DNA of 64,000 bases, taken from contig DATJPT010000004.1 of NCBI GenBank assembly GCA_035506275.1, positions 1 to 64,000 on the forward strand. Reading direction: 5' to 3'. The stretch comes from Bacteroidota bacterium (GTDB lineage: Bacteria; Bacteroidota; Ignavibacteria; UBA10030; UBA8401). A program made the position numbers and the translations under genes. The notes below the pieces were generated by a model, which worked only from the letters and a program-made list of their open reading frames with translations, did not search any database and was not told where the DNA came from. Positions 38,124 to 46,702 of this stretch are shown here, piece after piece; the first letter of the stretch is position 1, and the number at the start of each line of letters is the position of its first letter.

Positions 38124-39545
38124 TTAAAACGGAGTGTCGCCGGACGGAGCCGGTGCATAGTCATCGAACGTCGTCAGCGCCAGATTTTCAAAACGGGCGT
38201 ATTGTTTGATGAACGAGAGCTGAACATCGCCGGTCGGGCCGTTGCGCTGCTTTCCGATGAGAATGTCCGCAATGTTTTCGACGGATTTGTCCCCCTCGAG
38301 CTTGATGCCGTACATTTCCGGCCGATGCACGAAAAGCACGACGTCGGCGTCCTGTTCGATGGCCCCCGATTCACGGAGGTCGGCGAGGACGGGACGCTTA
38401 TCGCTCCGGGCTTCCACGGCGCGGTTCAGCTGCGAAAGCGCAAGAACGGGGATGTTAAGCTCTTTTGCGAGCGCCTTGAGCGAGCGGGAGATCATGGATA
38501 TTTCCTGCTCGCGGCTCTGGGCGGATTTCGGTCCCTGCATCAGCTGAAGATAATCGACGATGACCATGCCGATGTTGTGTTCGACTTTCAGCCGGCGCGC
38601 TTTTGCGCGAAGCTCAAGAATTCCGAGCGCAGGCGTGTCGTCGATAAAGATTTTCGCCGCGTGAAGCTTGCCGATCTGCGTGCTGAGTTTTCGCCACTGG
38701 TCGTCGGGCAGTCTTCCGGTCCGCACGCTGTGAGCATCGACCCGCGCCTCGGCGCAGATCAACCGGAGCACGAGCTGCTGGGAAGACATTTCGAGGCTGA
38801 AGAAGCCGACCGGGATGTTGTGGTCGATGGCCGCATTACGCGCGACGGAAAGAACGAACGCCGTCTTCCCCATGCTGGGCCTGCCTGCGACGATAACGAG
38901 GTCGGACGGCTGGAACCCTCCGGTAAGATTGTCGAGCAAAGAAAACCCCGACGGCGCCCCTGTGACGCCGCTGTGCTTCCCGTGGATGCTTTCCAGCATC
39001 TCCATGGTATTGTAGACCGCGTCCCGCATGGAGAGAAAACTTTTCTTCATCCTCTTTTCGGAGATCTGAAAGATCTTCTGCTCGGCTTCGTCGAGCAGAT
39101 CGAGCGCGTCCTCCGTTTCGTTGAACGCGCGGCTGGTGACCTCGGAGCTCGCTGAAATGAGGTTGCGAAGGAGGGCCTTTTCAAGGACAATTTTTGCGTG
39201 ATACTCGACGTTCGCGGCGGAGGTGACCCGCATGGTAAGCTCGGAAATGTAAACGGGGCCGCCGATCTCATCGAGTTGTCCGCGGCGGCGCAATTCTTCG
39301 ACGATCGTAATCGAGTCAACCGCCTCATTCTTCTCGAAAAGCGCGATCATCGCCTTGAAGATGCTTTGATGGACCGGCTTGTAGAATGCCGTCTCGTCGA
39401 GTATTTCGACCGTCTTCGAGATCGCCTCTTTCTCCAGAAGCATCGCTCCCAATACCGCCATCTCGATATCCATCGCTTGGGGCGGAACCCTTCCTTCCGA
39501 AGTGGTCTCGGTCGGAGAAGGAGTATGTCGGAGAATTTCAGCCAT
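38124..39545 (-). CDS. dnaB: replicative DNA helicase
   Basis: The protein has 473 residues, the usual length, with no intein. The N-terminal domain (QAMDIEMAVLGAMLLEKEAI) is followed by the RecA-like core: Walker A AGRPSMGKTAF (about 217-227), Walker B MVIVDYLQLMQG, then SQLNRAVEARSDKRP and DLRESGAIEQDADVVLFVHR. DnaB unwinds DNA at the replication fork. The DUF721/DciA-like protein encoded at 23271 may be its loader. The gene is followed closely by DUF1460 and preceded by the uracil-DNA glycosylase gene. Confidence 0.98.
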   Translation of the reverse strand: MAEILRHTPSPTETTSEGRVPPQAMDIEMAVLGAMLLEKEAISKTVEILDETAFYKPVHQSIFKAMIALFEKNEAVDSITIVEELRRRGQLDEIGGPVYISELTMRVTSAANVEYHAKIVLEKALLRNLISASSEVTSRAFNETEDALDLLDEAEQKIFQISEKRMKKSFLSMRDAVYNTMEMLESIHGKHSGVTGAPSGFSLLDNLTGGFQPSDLVIVAGRPSMGKTAFVLSVARNAAIDHNIPVGFFSLEMSSQQLVLRLICAEARVDAHSVRTGRLPDDQWRKLSTQIGKLHAAKIFIDDTPALGILELRAKARRLKVEHNIGMVIVDYLQLMQGPKSAQSREQEISMISRSLKALAKELNIPVLALSQLNRAVEARSDKRPVLADLRESGAIEQDADVVLFVHRPEMYGIKLEGDKSVENIADILIGKQRNGPTGDVQLSFIKQYARFENLALTTFDDYAPAPSGDTPF

Positions 39546-39651
39546 GGAAAAGATTAAGAATGAAAAGGGAACAATGAAAAGATAAAATCAAAAAACTCTA
39601 CGGAGCGCTTGCAAAACTTCATCTCGTAAATCAAAAGTCTACAACGCCTGA

Positions 39652-40419
39652 TTATTTTTTCAGTTCATCATACATTTTTCGCAACCGCTGCACGTCTTCC
39701 CACGTCGGTCGCTTCCAGTTGGGATTGCGGAGCAATGCGGCCGGATGGTACGTTACCATCAACGGAATACCACGGTAGTCGTGCACGTTCGCCCGGAGCG
39801 AGGTCAGCGAATCGGTCGTCTTCAGCAGCACCTGCGCGGAGATGCGTCCCAGGCACAGGATGATCTTCGGCTTAATGATCTCGAGCTGTTTCCAGAGATA
39901 CGGTTCGCATTCGCGGACCTCTTCCGGCAGCGGATCGCGGTTGTTCGGCGGACGGCACTTGAGGATATTGCAGATGTAGACGTCCTCGCGCTTGAAGTGG
40001 ACCGCTTCGAGGATCTTGTTCAGCAGCTGGCCTGCGCGCCCGACAAACGGTTCTCCCTTTGCGTCTTCATCGGCTCCCGGCGCCTCGCCGATCAAAACAA
40101 GTTCTGCGTTTGGATTGCCGACGCCAAAGACGAACTTGGTCCGTGTGGCGCCGAGAGGGCATTTTTGGCATTCGCAGATCATCGAGTTCAAATCGTTCAG
40201 CGACGATGCGTTCGCCCATGGTTCGGCAGGATAACCGCCGAGCGACCTCTCCTTCCCCTCCTTGGAGTGAGCTCCCTGCTCAGCCGACGGATATATGGTA
40301 TTTCCGAAGAGGTCCTGCTCTTGCATAAGGAAGTTTCGAATGCCGGAAATAAGCCGGGAAATTTCTTGAGCTACAGGCTCATCCCCTTGCCGGGGAGATG
40401 AGGGATGAAGATCGGACAT
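39652..40419 (-). CDS. uracil-DNA glycosylase, family 4 (Fe-S)
   Basis: The protein has 255 residues. The first 80 or so are a low-conservation extension. The catalytic domain has the Cys pair [16 protein letters not shown], motif [24 protein letters not shown], two more cysteines around [14 protein letters not shown] for a 4Fe-4S cluster, and the C-terminal motif [12 protein letters not shown]. It removes uracil from DNA. It lies in the coaBC-to-dnaB run, and nfo for the next repair step is nearby. Confidence 0.94.
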   Translation of the reverse strand: MSDLHPSSPRQGDEPVAQEISRLISGIRNFLMQEQDLFGNTIYPSAEQGAHSKEGKERSLGGYPAEPWANASSLNDLNSMICECQKCPLGATRTKFVFGVGNPNAELVLIGEAPGADEDAKGEPFVGRAGQLLNKILEAVHFKREDVYICNILKCRPPNNRDPLPEEVRECEPYLWKQLEIIKPKIILCLGRISAQVLLKTTDSLTSLRANVHDYRGIPLMVTYHPAALLRNPNWKRPTWEDVQRLRKMYDELKK

Positions 40420-40481
40420 GACAGGATTCGATTGAAAGGGACGCTTACCAACAGAAGCATCCCCCTTTTTTGAAAAATTCG

Positions 40482-41693
40482 TTAGAACAATGCTGCTACC
40501 CGGTTGAGAATTTCAACCGCAACATCAAACTTCGCCATCTTGGGAAGCTTCTGCGTCCTGCCGTCTTTGCCGATGATGGTGACGACATTTGTATCCGCAC
40601 CGAACGCCGAACCCTCGTCCCGCGTGCTGTTGAGAACGATGAGGTCGAGGTTTTTCTTTCGGAGTTTTTCCGTGGCGTTTTTGACCTCATTCTCTGTTTC
40701 CAGCGCGAACCCGACCAGCACCGCGCCGTTCTTTTTTGCCCCCAGTGTTTGAAGAATATCGGCGTTTTGCCGCAGTTCAAGCGTCAAGCCCCCCGCAGCA
40801 TCGCTCTTTTTGATTTTGTTCGCGGCCGGATTTTTTGGAGCATAATCTGCAACGGCGGCGGACATGATGACCGCGTCCGATTTTTTTGCAAGTTTCGTGA
40901 CCGCCTCGAGCATTTGTGAAGCAGTTTCTACGTCAATGCGGGAAACATTTTTCGGCGTGCCGAGCGATACCGGTCCGCTGATAAGCGTGACCTCGGCTCC
41001 CCGCTGCGCAGCCGCGTTGGCGATCGCGAACCCCATTTTGCCGGAGGACCGGTTGCCGATGAAGCGAACCGGGTCGATCGGTTCATGGGTCGGCCCCGCG
41101 GTGACGAGGATTCTTTTCTTTTTAAGGTCGAGCGGAGTTTTCTCGATGACCGACTCGACAAACGCCATGATCGCCTCGGGCTCCGGCAATCGTCCGGGCC
41201 CGACGAGTCCGCTTGCCAGCTCTCCTTCAACCGGGTTCAGAATATGATGTCCCCGCTCGCGAAGCGTCGTTAAATTTTTCTGTGTTGCCTCGTTGAGGTA
41301 CATGTCGACGTCCATTGCCGGTGCAATGAGCAGCGGCGAGCGGAGAGCGAGCACGGTCGACGAGACGACATCGTCGGCGATGCCGTGGGCGATTTTAGCG
41401 ACGATGTTTGCCGTCGCCGGGGCGATGAGCATCGCATCGGCCCACAGGCCGAGGTTGATGTGCTCGACGCCGGCATGCGTTGACGCGCCGGTGCTTTCCG
41501 GCCATAACGAGGTGATCACCTCTTCCTGCGACAGTGTTGAAAAGGTCAGCGGAGCGACGAACTGCGTTGCCGACCGCGTCATCAGCACACGGACGCCGGC
41601 GCCGGCTCTTTTCATGAGGCGGACAACGGTGCACATCTTGTACGCCGAAATCCCCCCCGTCACGCCGAGCAGTATTTTTTTATTTTTGAGCAC
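40482..41693 (-). CDS. coaBC: bifunctional phosphopantothenoylcysteine decarboxylase/synthetase
   Basis: The protein has 403 residues from a GTG at 41693, chosen because KNKKILLGVTGGISAYK is the family's start; a longer frame would run into rpoZ. The CoaC half has APATANIVAKIAHGIADD (FMN) and APAMDVDMYLNEAT, where Asp replaces the Asn of the usual PAMN motif, as is common in Bacteroidota. The CoaB half has ILVTAGPTHEPIDPVRFIGNRSSGKMG. It makes 4'-phosphopantetheine in coenzyme A synthesis. It belongs to the yicC-gmk-rpoZ-coaBC run. Confidence 0.96.
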   Translation of the reverse strand: MLKNKKILLGVTGGISAYKMCTVVRLMKRAGAGVRVLMTRSATQFVAPLTFSTLSQEEVITSLWPESTGASTHAGVEHINLGLWADAMLIAPATANIVAKIAHGIADDVVSSTVLALRSPLLIAPAMDVDMYLNEATQKNLTTLRERGHHILNPVEGELASGLVGPGRLPEPEAIMAFVESVIEKTPLDLKKKRILVTAGPTHEPIDPVRFIGNRSSGKMGFAIANAAAQRGAEVTLISGPVSLGTPKNVSRIDVETASQMLEAVTKLAKKSDAVIMSAAVADYAPKNPAANKIKKSDAAGGLTLELRQNADILQTLGAKKNGAVLVGFALETENEVKNATEKLRKKNLDLIVLNSTRDEGSAFGADTNVVTIIGKDGRTQKLPKMAKFDVAVEILNRVAALF

Positions 41694-41709
41694 GGGGTCC
41701 TGCGCCTGC

Positions 41710-42036
41710 TTAGGCTGCCGGTTCTTTCTTTTCCTCTTCCTCTTTATACCTGAACTCCAGCTTGTCCGACAACAACTCGCCGATCGCCTGCTCCGTCGGT
41801 TTCGCACGTTTCTCGAACTCGAGGCTGATTTTCAGCTGGTCCGGATTTGCATCCATCTCTTCTTCGTCGCCGTTGGTCGTCGTCGGGATAGCGGCGATCG
41901 TTTCAATGCGTTGATTGAACTCGAGCTTCGTCTCTTCGTTGATCTGGCGCGCACGCTTCGAGAGGACGACGATCGCCTCGTAGACGTTCGCCGCTTTCGA
42001 CTCAAGCGTGTGTATTTCCAGCGGTTTGATTGCCAT
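41710..42036 (-). CDS. rpoZ: RNA polymerase omega subunit
   Basis: The protein has 108 residues. The conserved N-terminal omega fold is seen in KAANVYEAIVVLSKRARQINEETKLEFNQRIE; the C-terminus is a charged low-complexity tail (KYKEEEEKKEPAA type). Omega helps assemble RNA polymerase. It sits 9 bp after gmk and 16 bp before coaBC, the classic order, which supports the call. Confidence 0.92.
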   Translation of the reverse strand: MAIKPLEIHTLESKAANVYEAIVVLSKRARQINEETKLEFNQRIETIAAIPTTTNGDEEEMDANPDQLKISLEFEKRAKPTEQAIGELLSDKLEFRYKEEEEKKEPAA

Positions 42037-42045
42037 GAAATCCTC

Positions 42046-42618
42046 TTATGGTGATTGTGTAAGTTGCTTTAGAATAATTTCTTCGACCTCGCCGATCGCC
42101 CTCGGGAGTTCGTCGTTGACGACCCTGTAGTCAAATTGTTTGCCGATCTCCAGCTCCGTTGCGACGCGGGCCATCCGCTTTTGGAACGCTCGTTCGTCTT
42201 CGGTCTTTCTGTCCCGCAGCCGCTGTTCGAGGACGGCGATGCTCGGCGGCTCGATAAAGATCAGCGCCGACTCCGGGCCGTATAATCTTTTTATCGACAG
42301 CCCTCCTTTGACATCCACATCGAAAACCATGCAACGGCCGTTTGTGAGCGCACGGTCGACCTCGCTCTTCAGCGTGCCGTAGTAATTGCCGTAGATCTGC
42401 TCGTGTTCGACAAGCGCGCCCTTCTGGATCAATCGTTCAAATTCTTCCTTGCGAAGGAAGAAATAGTCTTTGCCGTGCTCCTCGTTTGCGCGCTTCGGCC
42501 TTGTCGTTGCCGAGACCGAGAACTCGAACTCGGGATGGTGCTCCAGAATCGCTTTGACGATCGTTGTCTTGCCGCCGCCGCTCGGGGCCGAGACGACAAA
42601 AAGTTTCGGATTTTTCAT
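42046..42618 (-). CDS. gmk: guanylate kinase
   Basis: The protein has 190 residues. P-loop APSGGGKTTIVKAIL (about 10-24), the GMP-binding SATTRPKRANEEHGKDYFFL and the segment EHEQIYGNYYGTLKSEVD are typical. It converts GMP to GDP. Note the P-loop has GGGKT in place of the usual GAGKS/T. It lies 25 bp after yicC. Confidence 0.97.
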   Translation of the reverse strand: MKNPKLFVVSAPSGGGKTTIVKAILEHHPEFEFSVSATTRPKRANEEHGKDYFFLRKEEFERLIQKGALVEHEQIYGNYYGTLKSEVDRALTNGRCMVFDVDVKGGLSIKRLYGPESALIFIEPPSIAVLEQRLRDRKTEDERAFQKRMARVATELEIGKQFDYRVVNDELPRAIGEVEEIILKQLTQSP

Positions 42619-42643
42619 TCAACAATGATGCGGCAGGCGAACA

Positions 42644-43525
42644 TTATTCGATATTCTGCAGCTGCTCCCGGATCTTTTCCAGCTCTTCCTTGATCGCGAC
42701 GATATGATGCGCGATGCCGGTGTCGTTCGATTTTGATCCGATCGTGTTGGCTTCCCGGTTCATTTCCTGGATCAAAAAATTAAGCTTGCGGCCGGCCGCC
42801 TCGTCGTTTCGGAGGGCGTCGAGAAAAAATTTATTGTGCGAACGGAAGCGGACGCATTCCTCCGTCACATCGAGCTTGTCTGCCAGGAGCGCTATTTCAA
42901 GCTCAAGGCGCTGGGAATCGACAATATTTTTGTCTCCCAGCAATTGCGCAATGCGTTCGTGCAGGCGCGTACGCTCCTCGGGTATCCTTTCCCTGGAACT
43001 TGCTTCAATGCTCTCCAGCCGCTGCTGGATCTGCCCGACGCGGGCGATCATGTCTTTGGAGATTTCTTCCCCCTCGTTGACCCGCATCGTTTGGAGCTCT
43101 TTGAGGGCGCGCTGCAGCGCGTCCTGGAATGCTTCCCATTCGAAGCTCGCCGCCTCTTCATCGACCCCTCCTTCAAAGATCTCCGAGAATTTCAGGATGT
43201 GGTCGAGGCCGACTTTTTCTTTGAGCTTGAGCGATTTGCGAAGCTGGCTCAGCAGTTTATAGTACGATCTCGCCGCGGCGACATTGACGGTGAGCGGGAA
43301 CTTGCCGTTCGCATCGTTCTGAAGCGTTGCTGTGAGCGAAATTTTTCCACGCACCACTTTTGCCCGGACGACCTCCTTGATCTCGCTTTCCCGCAGCGAA
43401 AGCGAACGGGGGAGACGAGCATTCAATTCAAAAAAACGGCTGTTGACGCTTCTCAGTTCTACCAGCGCGGATACGCCATTGAGAGAACACTCCCCCCTGC
43501 CGTATCCTGTCATACTTTGGATCAT
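42644..43525 (-). CDS. YicC family endoribonuclease
   Basis: The protein has 293 residues. The family start IQSMTGYGRGE and the C-terminal block EMNREANTIGSKSNDTGIAHHIVAIKEELEKIREQLQNIE are both clear, with the DUF1732 region ERIPEERTRLHERIAQLLGD between. YicC proteins are endoribonucleases involved in RNA decay. It heads the operon yicC-gmk-rpoZ-coaBC, with a promoter at 43561-43589. The ATG at 43513 is an alternative start. Confidence 0.93.
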   Translation of the reverse strand: MIQSMTGYGRGECSLNGVSALVELRSVNSRFFELNARLPRSLSLRESEIKEVVRAKVVRGKISLTATLQNDANGKFPLTVNVAAARSYYKLLSQLRKSLKLKEKVGLDHILKFSEIFEGGVDEEAASFEWEAFQDALQRALKELQTMRVNEGEEISKDMIARVGQIQQRLESIEASSRERIPEERTRLHERIAQLLGDKNIVDSQRLELEIALLADKLDVTEECVRFRSHNKFFLDALRNDEAAGRKLNFLIQEMNREANTIGSKSNDTGIAHHIVAIKEELEKIREQLQNIE

Positions 43526-43560
43526 CTGCGTCCGGGCGATAAATTTGTGGTTTCACACTC

Positions 43561-43589
43561 AAAGTACGAAAAATCGCTCTGGCAGGCAA
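43561..43589 (-). promoter_or_regulatory. sigma70-like promoter for the yicC-gmk-rpoZ-coaBC operon
   Basis: Read on the minus strand, TTGCCT (43589-43584) and TACTTT (43566-43561) are 17 bp apart. The predicted start, about 43554, lies 29 nt before the yicC ATG. Confidence 0.6.
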
Positions 43590-43619
43590 GGAAAAGTTCT
43601 CGACAGATTAAGCACGTAC

Positions 43620-43693
43620 TTATCCACAAGTTATTCAGCACAATTTTGCTTTTGCAGCGTTTTTTGATATATTTTTGCACAACATGTGGATAA
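43620..43693. promoter_or_regulatory. inverted pair of perfect DnaA boxes around an AT-rich core
   Basis: TTATCCACA at 43620-43628 and its exact complement TGTGGATAA at 43685-43693 match the strict DnaA-box consensus. The 56 bp between them contain 17 G or C (about 30 percent, counted by eye), far below the surrounding DNA. The site lies at the divergence of a minus-strand and a plus-strand gene run and overlaps the NFACT promoter. It could be a DnaA-regulated promoter, a DnaA-titration site or part of an origin. Confidence 0.65.
43646..43673 (+). promoter_or_regulatory. promoter for the RqcH/NFACT gene, inside the DnaA-box pair
   Basis: TTGCTT at 43646-43651 and TATATT at 43668-43673 have a 16-bp spacer. 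The predicted start, about 43680, means that the second DnaA box (43685-43693) is in the 5' leader, just before the ATG at 43700. Confidence 0.55.
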
Positions 43694-43699
43694 CCGGAA

Positions 43700-45418
43700 A
43701 TGCTCAGTAATTACTTTACCCTTCTCAATGTATCTCGGTTGATCCACCAGCAAAGTGTCGGCCGCCGCATCTCCGAAATTTACTCACAGCACAAACAACA
43801 ACTGTGCATTGCCGTTGACGTACCGACGGTCACGACGATCATCGTCTCATGCGTGCCGTCCGAAAATTATCTCTCTGCTCGTGAAGGAAATTTCCGAGCG
43901 CGAAAAAACTCGATCGATCTATTTCCGGATGCGTCGGGAAAAAAAATACTCGACGTCGCATGCGATCATGACGATAGAATTATTTTCATCGTTCTTGAAG
44001 GAGGCCTGAGCTTGATGTGCGAGATGTTCGGCTCCCGTGCCAACGTCCTTTTGTTGAAGGAAGAGAAGGCATCATCCGCCGCATCCGAAATCGTCATCGA
44101 TGCGTTCTTGAAAAAAAAAGAGCTGGCGGGGAACCGGATCAACCGCCGGGAAGCGCATGGAACGCCGGAATATCAGCGGTTCATGAAAGACGAGAATACC
44201 TTTGTCGAAGCTCTCCGCACGGCGAACGGAGAGAGCATTTTCCAATCCTTGAAAAGAGGGGTGCCGGTACTCGGTTCGACGCTGGCAAAAGAAATCCTGT
44301 TCAGGGCGAACGTTGCCCCCTCCGCATCCTTGTCTCTGGTCACAGACCGTGAACTGAAAAAAGTGTTTAGTGAATCATCCAGGATCATTGAAGATGCCGC
44401 CGCACCAACGGCAAGCGGACAGGCGCGAATCTATTACGAACATGAAGCTCCGGTCTGCTTTTCGCTGATCCCCTTGCGGAGCTATGAAGAGCACGAATAT
44501 GAATCGTTTCCGACCGTCACGGCGGCCATTCAGCGGTTTGTAGGCACGGTGAGGGCCTCATCGGCGTTCATCAAAGAGAAGGAGGAGATCTCCTCCTGGC
44601 TCGAAAAGGAAGAGAAAAAAGCGGCGCAAACGCAGGCAAAAATCACCATCGATCTTGCGGAACAGGACCGGAGAAAAGAGTACGAATTGTTCGGGAAGCT
44701 GATCACGGCACATCTGCACGAGCTCCGCAAAGGGATGAAAACTGCGGCGCTGGAGGATACGGTATCATTCGACTCGTCTTCCTCAAAAATTTCCGTTCCG
44801 CTGGACCCGTCGTTAAGTCCCGCAGGAAATGCCGAACGGTATTTTGAGAAAGCGAAGAAAGCAAAAGAAGCGCATCTGGAATCTCTCACCCGGTCGAAAA
44901 GTCTTGAGGGACGCTTGTCAAGCCTGCGGATGTTGATTGCCGAGGTGTCGGAGATTTCCTCGGGCGAATCGCTGAAGGAATTTCATCAGACGTACAAAAC
45001 GTATCTTCAACGGCTTGGCTATGCGACAGCAAAAGAAAAAGAGAACCTTCCCCCGTTTCGCATTTTCACGGTCGAAGGGGGGTTTCAGGTGCTTGCGGGA
45101 AAAAGCAGCGAGAACAACGATATGCTGACGACGAAGTATGCAAAGCCCGACGACCTCTGGTTCCATTGCCGCGGCTCCAGCGGTTCTCATGTCGTGTTAA
45201 AGGTGCACAGCGCGCACGGCGAGCCGTCTAAAACGGCTATCCATCAGGCGGCGTCGATCGCGGCATACTACAGCAAAATGAAAAATGCCTCCTCGGTTCC
45301 GGTTGCCATGGCGGAAAAGAAATTCGTCCGGAAACCGAAAGGGGCGCCGGCCGGGACGGTAATTCTCGAAAGAGAAAAAGTCATTTTCGTCGAGCCGAAA
45401 CTTCCGTTTGCGGTGTAG
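43700..45418 (+). CDS. NFACT/RqcH-family ribosome quality control protein
   Basis: The protein has 572 residues. The NFACT-N domain starts MLSNYFTLLNVSRLIHQQSVGRRISEIY and holds the DR motif (CDHDDRIIFIV, near residues 89-99) needed for tRNA binding in RqcH. A long charged coiled-coil middle follows (about 285-430), then NFACT-R: KYAKPDDLWFHCRGSSGSHVVLK (about 475-497) and a Lys-rich end. RqcH/Rqc2 proteins recruit tRNA-Ala and add alanine tails to stalled nascent chains on 50S subunits. The gene is followed after 15 bp by a response-regulator gene. Confidence 0.9.
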   Translation: MLSNYFTLLNVSRLIHQQSVGRRISEIYSQHKQQLCIAVDVPTVTTIIVSCVPSENYLSAREGNFRARKNSIDLFPDASGKKILDVACDHDDRIIFIVLEGGLSLMCEMFGSRANVLLLKEEKASSAASEIVIDAFLKKKELAGNRINRREAHGTPEYQRFMKDENTFVEALRTANGESIFQSLKRGVPVLGSTLAKEILFRANVAPSASLSLVTDRELKKVFSESSRIIEDAAAPTASGQARIYYEHEAPVCFSLIPLRSYEEHEYESFPTVTAAIQRFVGTVRASSAFIKEKEEISSWLEKEEKKAAQTQAKITIDLAEQDRRKEYELFGKLITAHLHELRKGMKTAALEDTVSFDSSSSKISVPLDPSLSPAGNAERYFEKAKKAKEAHLESLTRSKSLEGRLSSLRMLIAEVSEISSGESLKEFHQTYKTYLQRLGYATAKEKENLPPFRIFTVEGGFQVLAGKSSENNDMLTTKYAKPDDLWFHCRGSSGSHVVLKVHSAHGEPSKTAIHQAASIAAYYSKMKNASSVPVAMAEKKFVRKPKGAPAGTVILEREKVIFVEPKLPFAV

Positions 45419-45433
45419 GGAGCGAAAACGACT

Positions 45434-46108
45434 ATGGCCGAAAAGATCCTCATCGTTGACGACGACCGGTACATCCGGCTGATCCTTCAGAAAAAATTTT
45501 CATCGCAGGGCTACACCGTTTTTGTCGCCGACGACGGTGAGAGCGGCCTCGAGCTGGCAAAAAGGGAAGCTCCGGACCTGATCATCTCCGACTGGATGAT
45601 GCCGAAAATGGACGGCCTGGAATTCTGCAAGCTTGCCAAGCAGGATGATAAACTGCGCTTTACCTATTTCATCATCCTCACGGCGCGCGATACGCAGGAC
45701 GATAAAATCGAAGGCATCGAGACCGGCGCGGACGATTTCGTCACCAAACCCTTCAACGACCGGGAGCTGCTTACCCGCGTAAAGGCGGGATTGCGCATCA
45801 ACGCTCTTCAAAAAGAGATCGTCGAACTCCAGCATCAAAAGGCGATTACGGAACTTGCGCTGACGCTCGGCCACGAGATCAACAATCCGCTCGGCATCAT
45901 GATGCTGGTCCTGCAGGTGCTTCAGAAGAAGGACGACAACGATACGATCGCCGGCATCCGTAAAGAGCTGAGAACCGTAACGGAAAATGGAAACAGAATT
46001 GCGGAGATCGTCAAGAAACTGTCAAGCCTCGACAACCCGCAGCTGAAGCCGTATCTGAAGGATTCCGACACCAACATGGTGGACCTGTCGGGAACCCCCC
46101 AGGGATAA
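45434..46108 (+). CDS. response regulator with DHp (HisKA-like) domain but no kinase domain
   Basis: The protein has 224 residues. The receiver domain (1-120) has the acidic pair VDDDR (8-12), the phospho-acceptor Asp in ISDWMMPKMDG, the Thr in ILTARD and the Lys in VTKPFND. After a coiled linker (LQKEIVELQHQKA) comes an H-box TLGHEINNPLGIMMLVLQVL (about 148-167) like a histidine-kinase dimerisation domain. The protein then ends at SGTPQG without any HATPase domain. It may pass phosphate between its own His and Asp or bind a separate kinase. It may be co-transcribed with the NFACT gene. Confidence 0.85.
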   Translation: MAEKILIVDDDRYIRLILQKKFSSQGYTVFVADDGESGLELAKREAPDLIISDWMMPKMDGLEFCKLAKQDDKLRFTYFIILTARDTQDDKIEGIETGADDFVTKPFNDRELLTRVKAGLRINALQKEIVELQHQKAITELALTLGHEINNPLGIMMLVLQVLQKKDDNDTIAGIRKELRTVTENGNRIAEIVKKLSSLDNPQLKPYLKDSDTNMVDLSGTPQG

Positions 46109-46144
46109 ACCAGGCTTCCATTATCTCATTCGTAAAGGAGCACT

Positions 46145-46669
46145 ATGCCAGACCCGCGTTATCCGATCGGAAAGCTGCAAGCGATAGAGCACCCCGACGA
46201 CAGCATGCGGAAGGAATTCATTCAGCGCATTGCCGACACGCCGGCGGCGTTGGCCGCGGCGGTGAAAGGGTTGTCCGAGCAGCAATTAGATACGCCGTAC
46301 CGCGACGGCGGCTGGACCGTCCGCCAGGTTGTCCACCACATGCCCGACAGCCACATGAACTCATACATCCGGCTGCGGCTGGCGCTCACGGAAAACGAAC
46401 CGACGATCAAACCGTACGAAGAGGACCTGTGGGCCGAGCTTGTCGATGCGCGGACCGCCCCCATCACAGTGTCGCTGACCATGCTCGAAGCGCTTCATCA
46501 GCGGTGGGTGATGCTTCTTCGTTCGCTGAAGCCTGCCGATTTTTCGCGCACGTTCCGCCATCCGGAAAACGGCGTCCGCACCATCGATTGGCTCCTTCAA
46601 CTGTATGCATGGCACGGACGTCATCATGTCGCGCATATCACGTCCCTCAGGGAAAGAATGAAATGGTAG
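46145..46669 (+). CDS. DinB/YfiT-type metal-dependent transferase
   Basis: The protein has 174 residues with an SD (aaggag). It starts DPRYPIGKLQAIEHPDD, typical of the YfiT/BstA subfamily, and keeps the three metal-binding His: VVHHMPDSH (about 60-67) and WHGRHHVAHI (about 156-165). In Bacillus relatives these are bacillithiol S-transferases or putative hydrolases. The thiol used here is not known. It lies 36 bp after the receiver-DHp gene. Confidence 0.88.
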   Translation: MPDPRYPIGKLQAIEHPDDSMRKEFIQRIADTPAALAAAVKGLSEQQLDTPYRDGGWTVRQVVHHMPDSHMNSYIRLRLALTENEPTIKPYEEDLWAELVDARTAPITVSLTMLEALHQRWVMLLRSLKPADFSRTFRHPENGVRTIDWLLQLYAWHGRHHVAHITSLRERMKW

Positions 46670-46702
46670 CTGTTGACCCATAACCCTTAATTGACAACGA
46701 CA

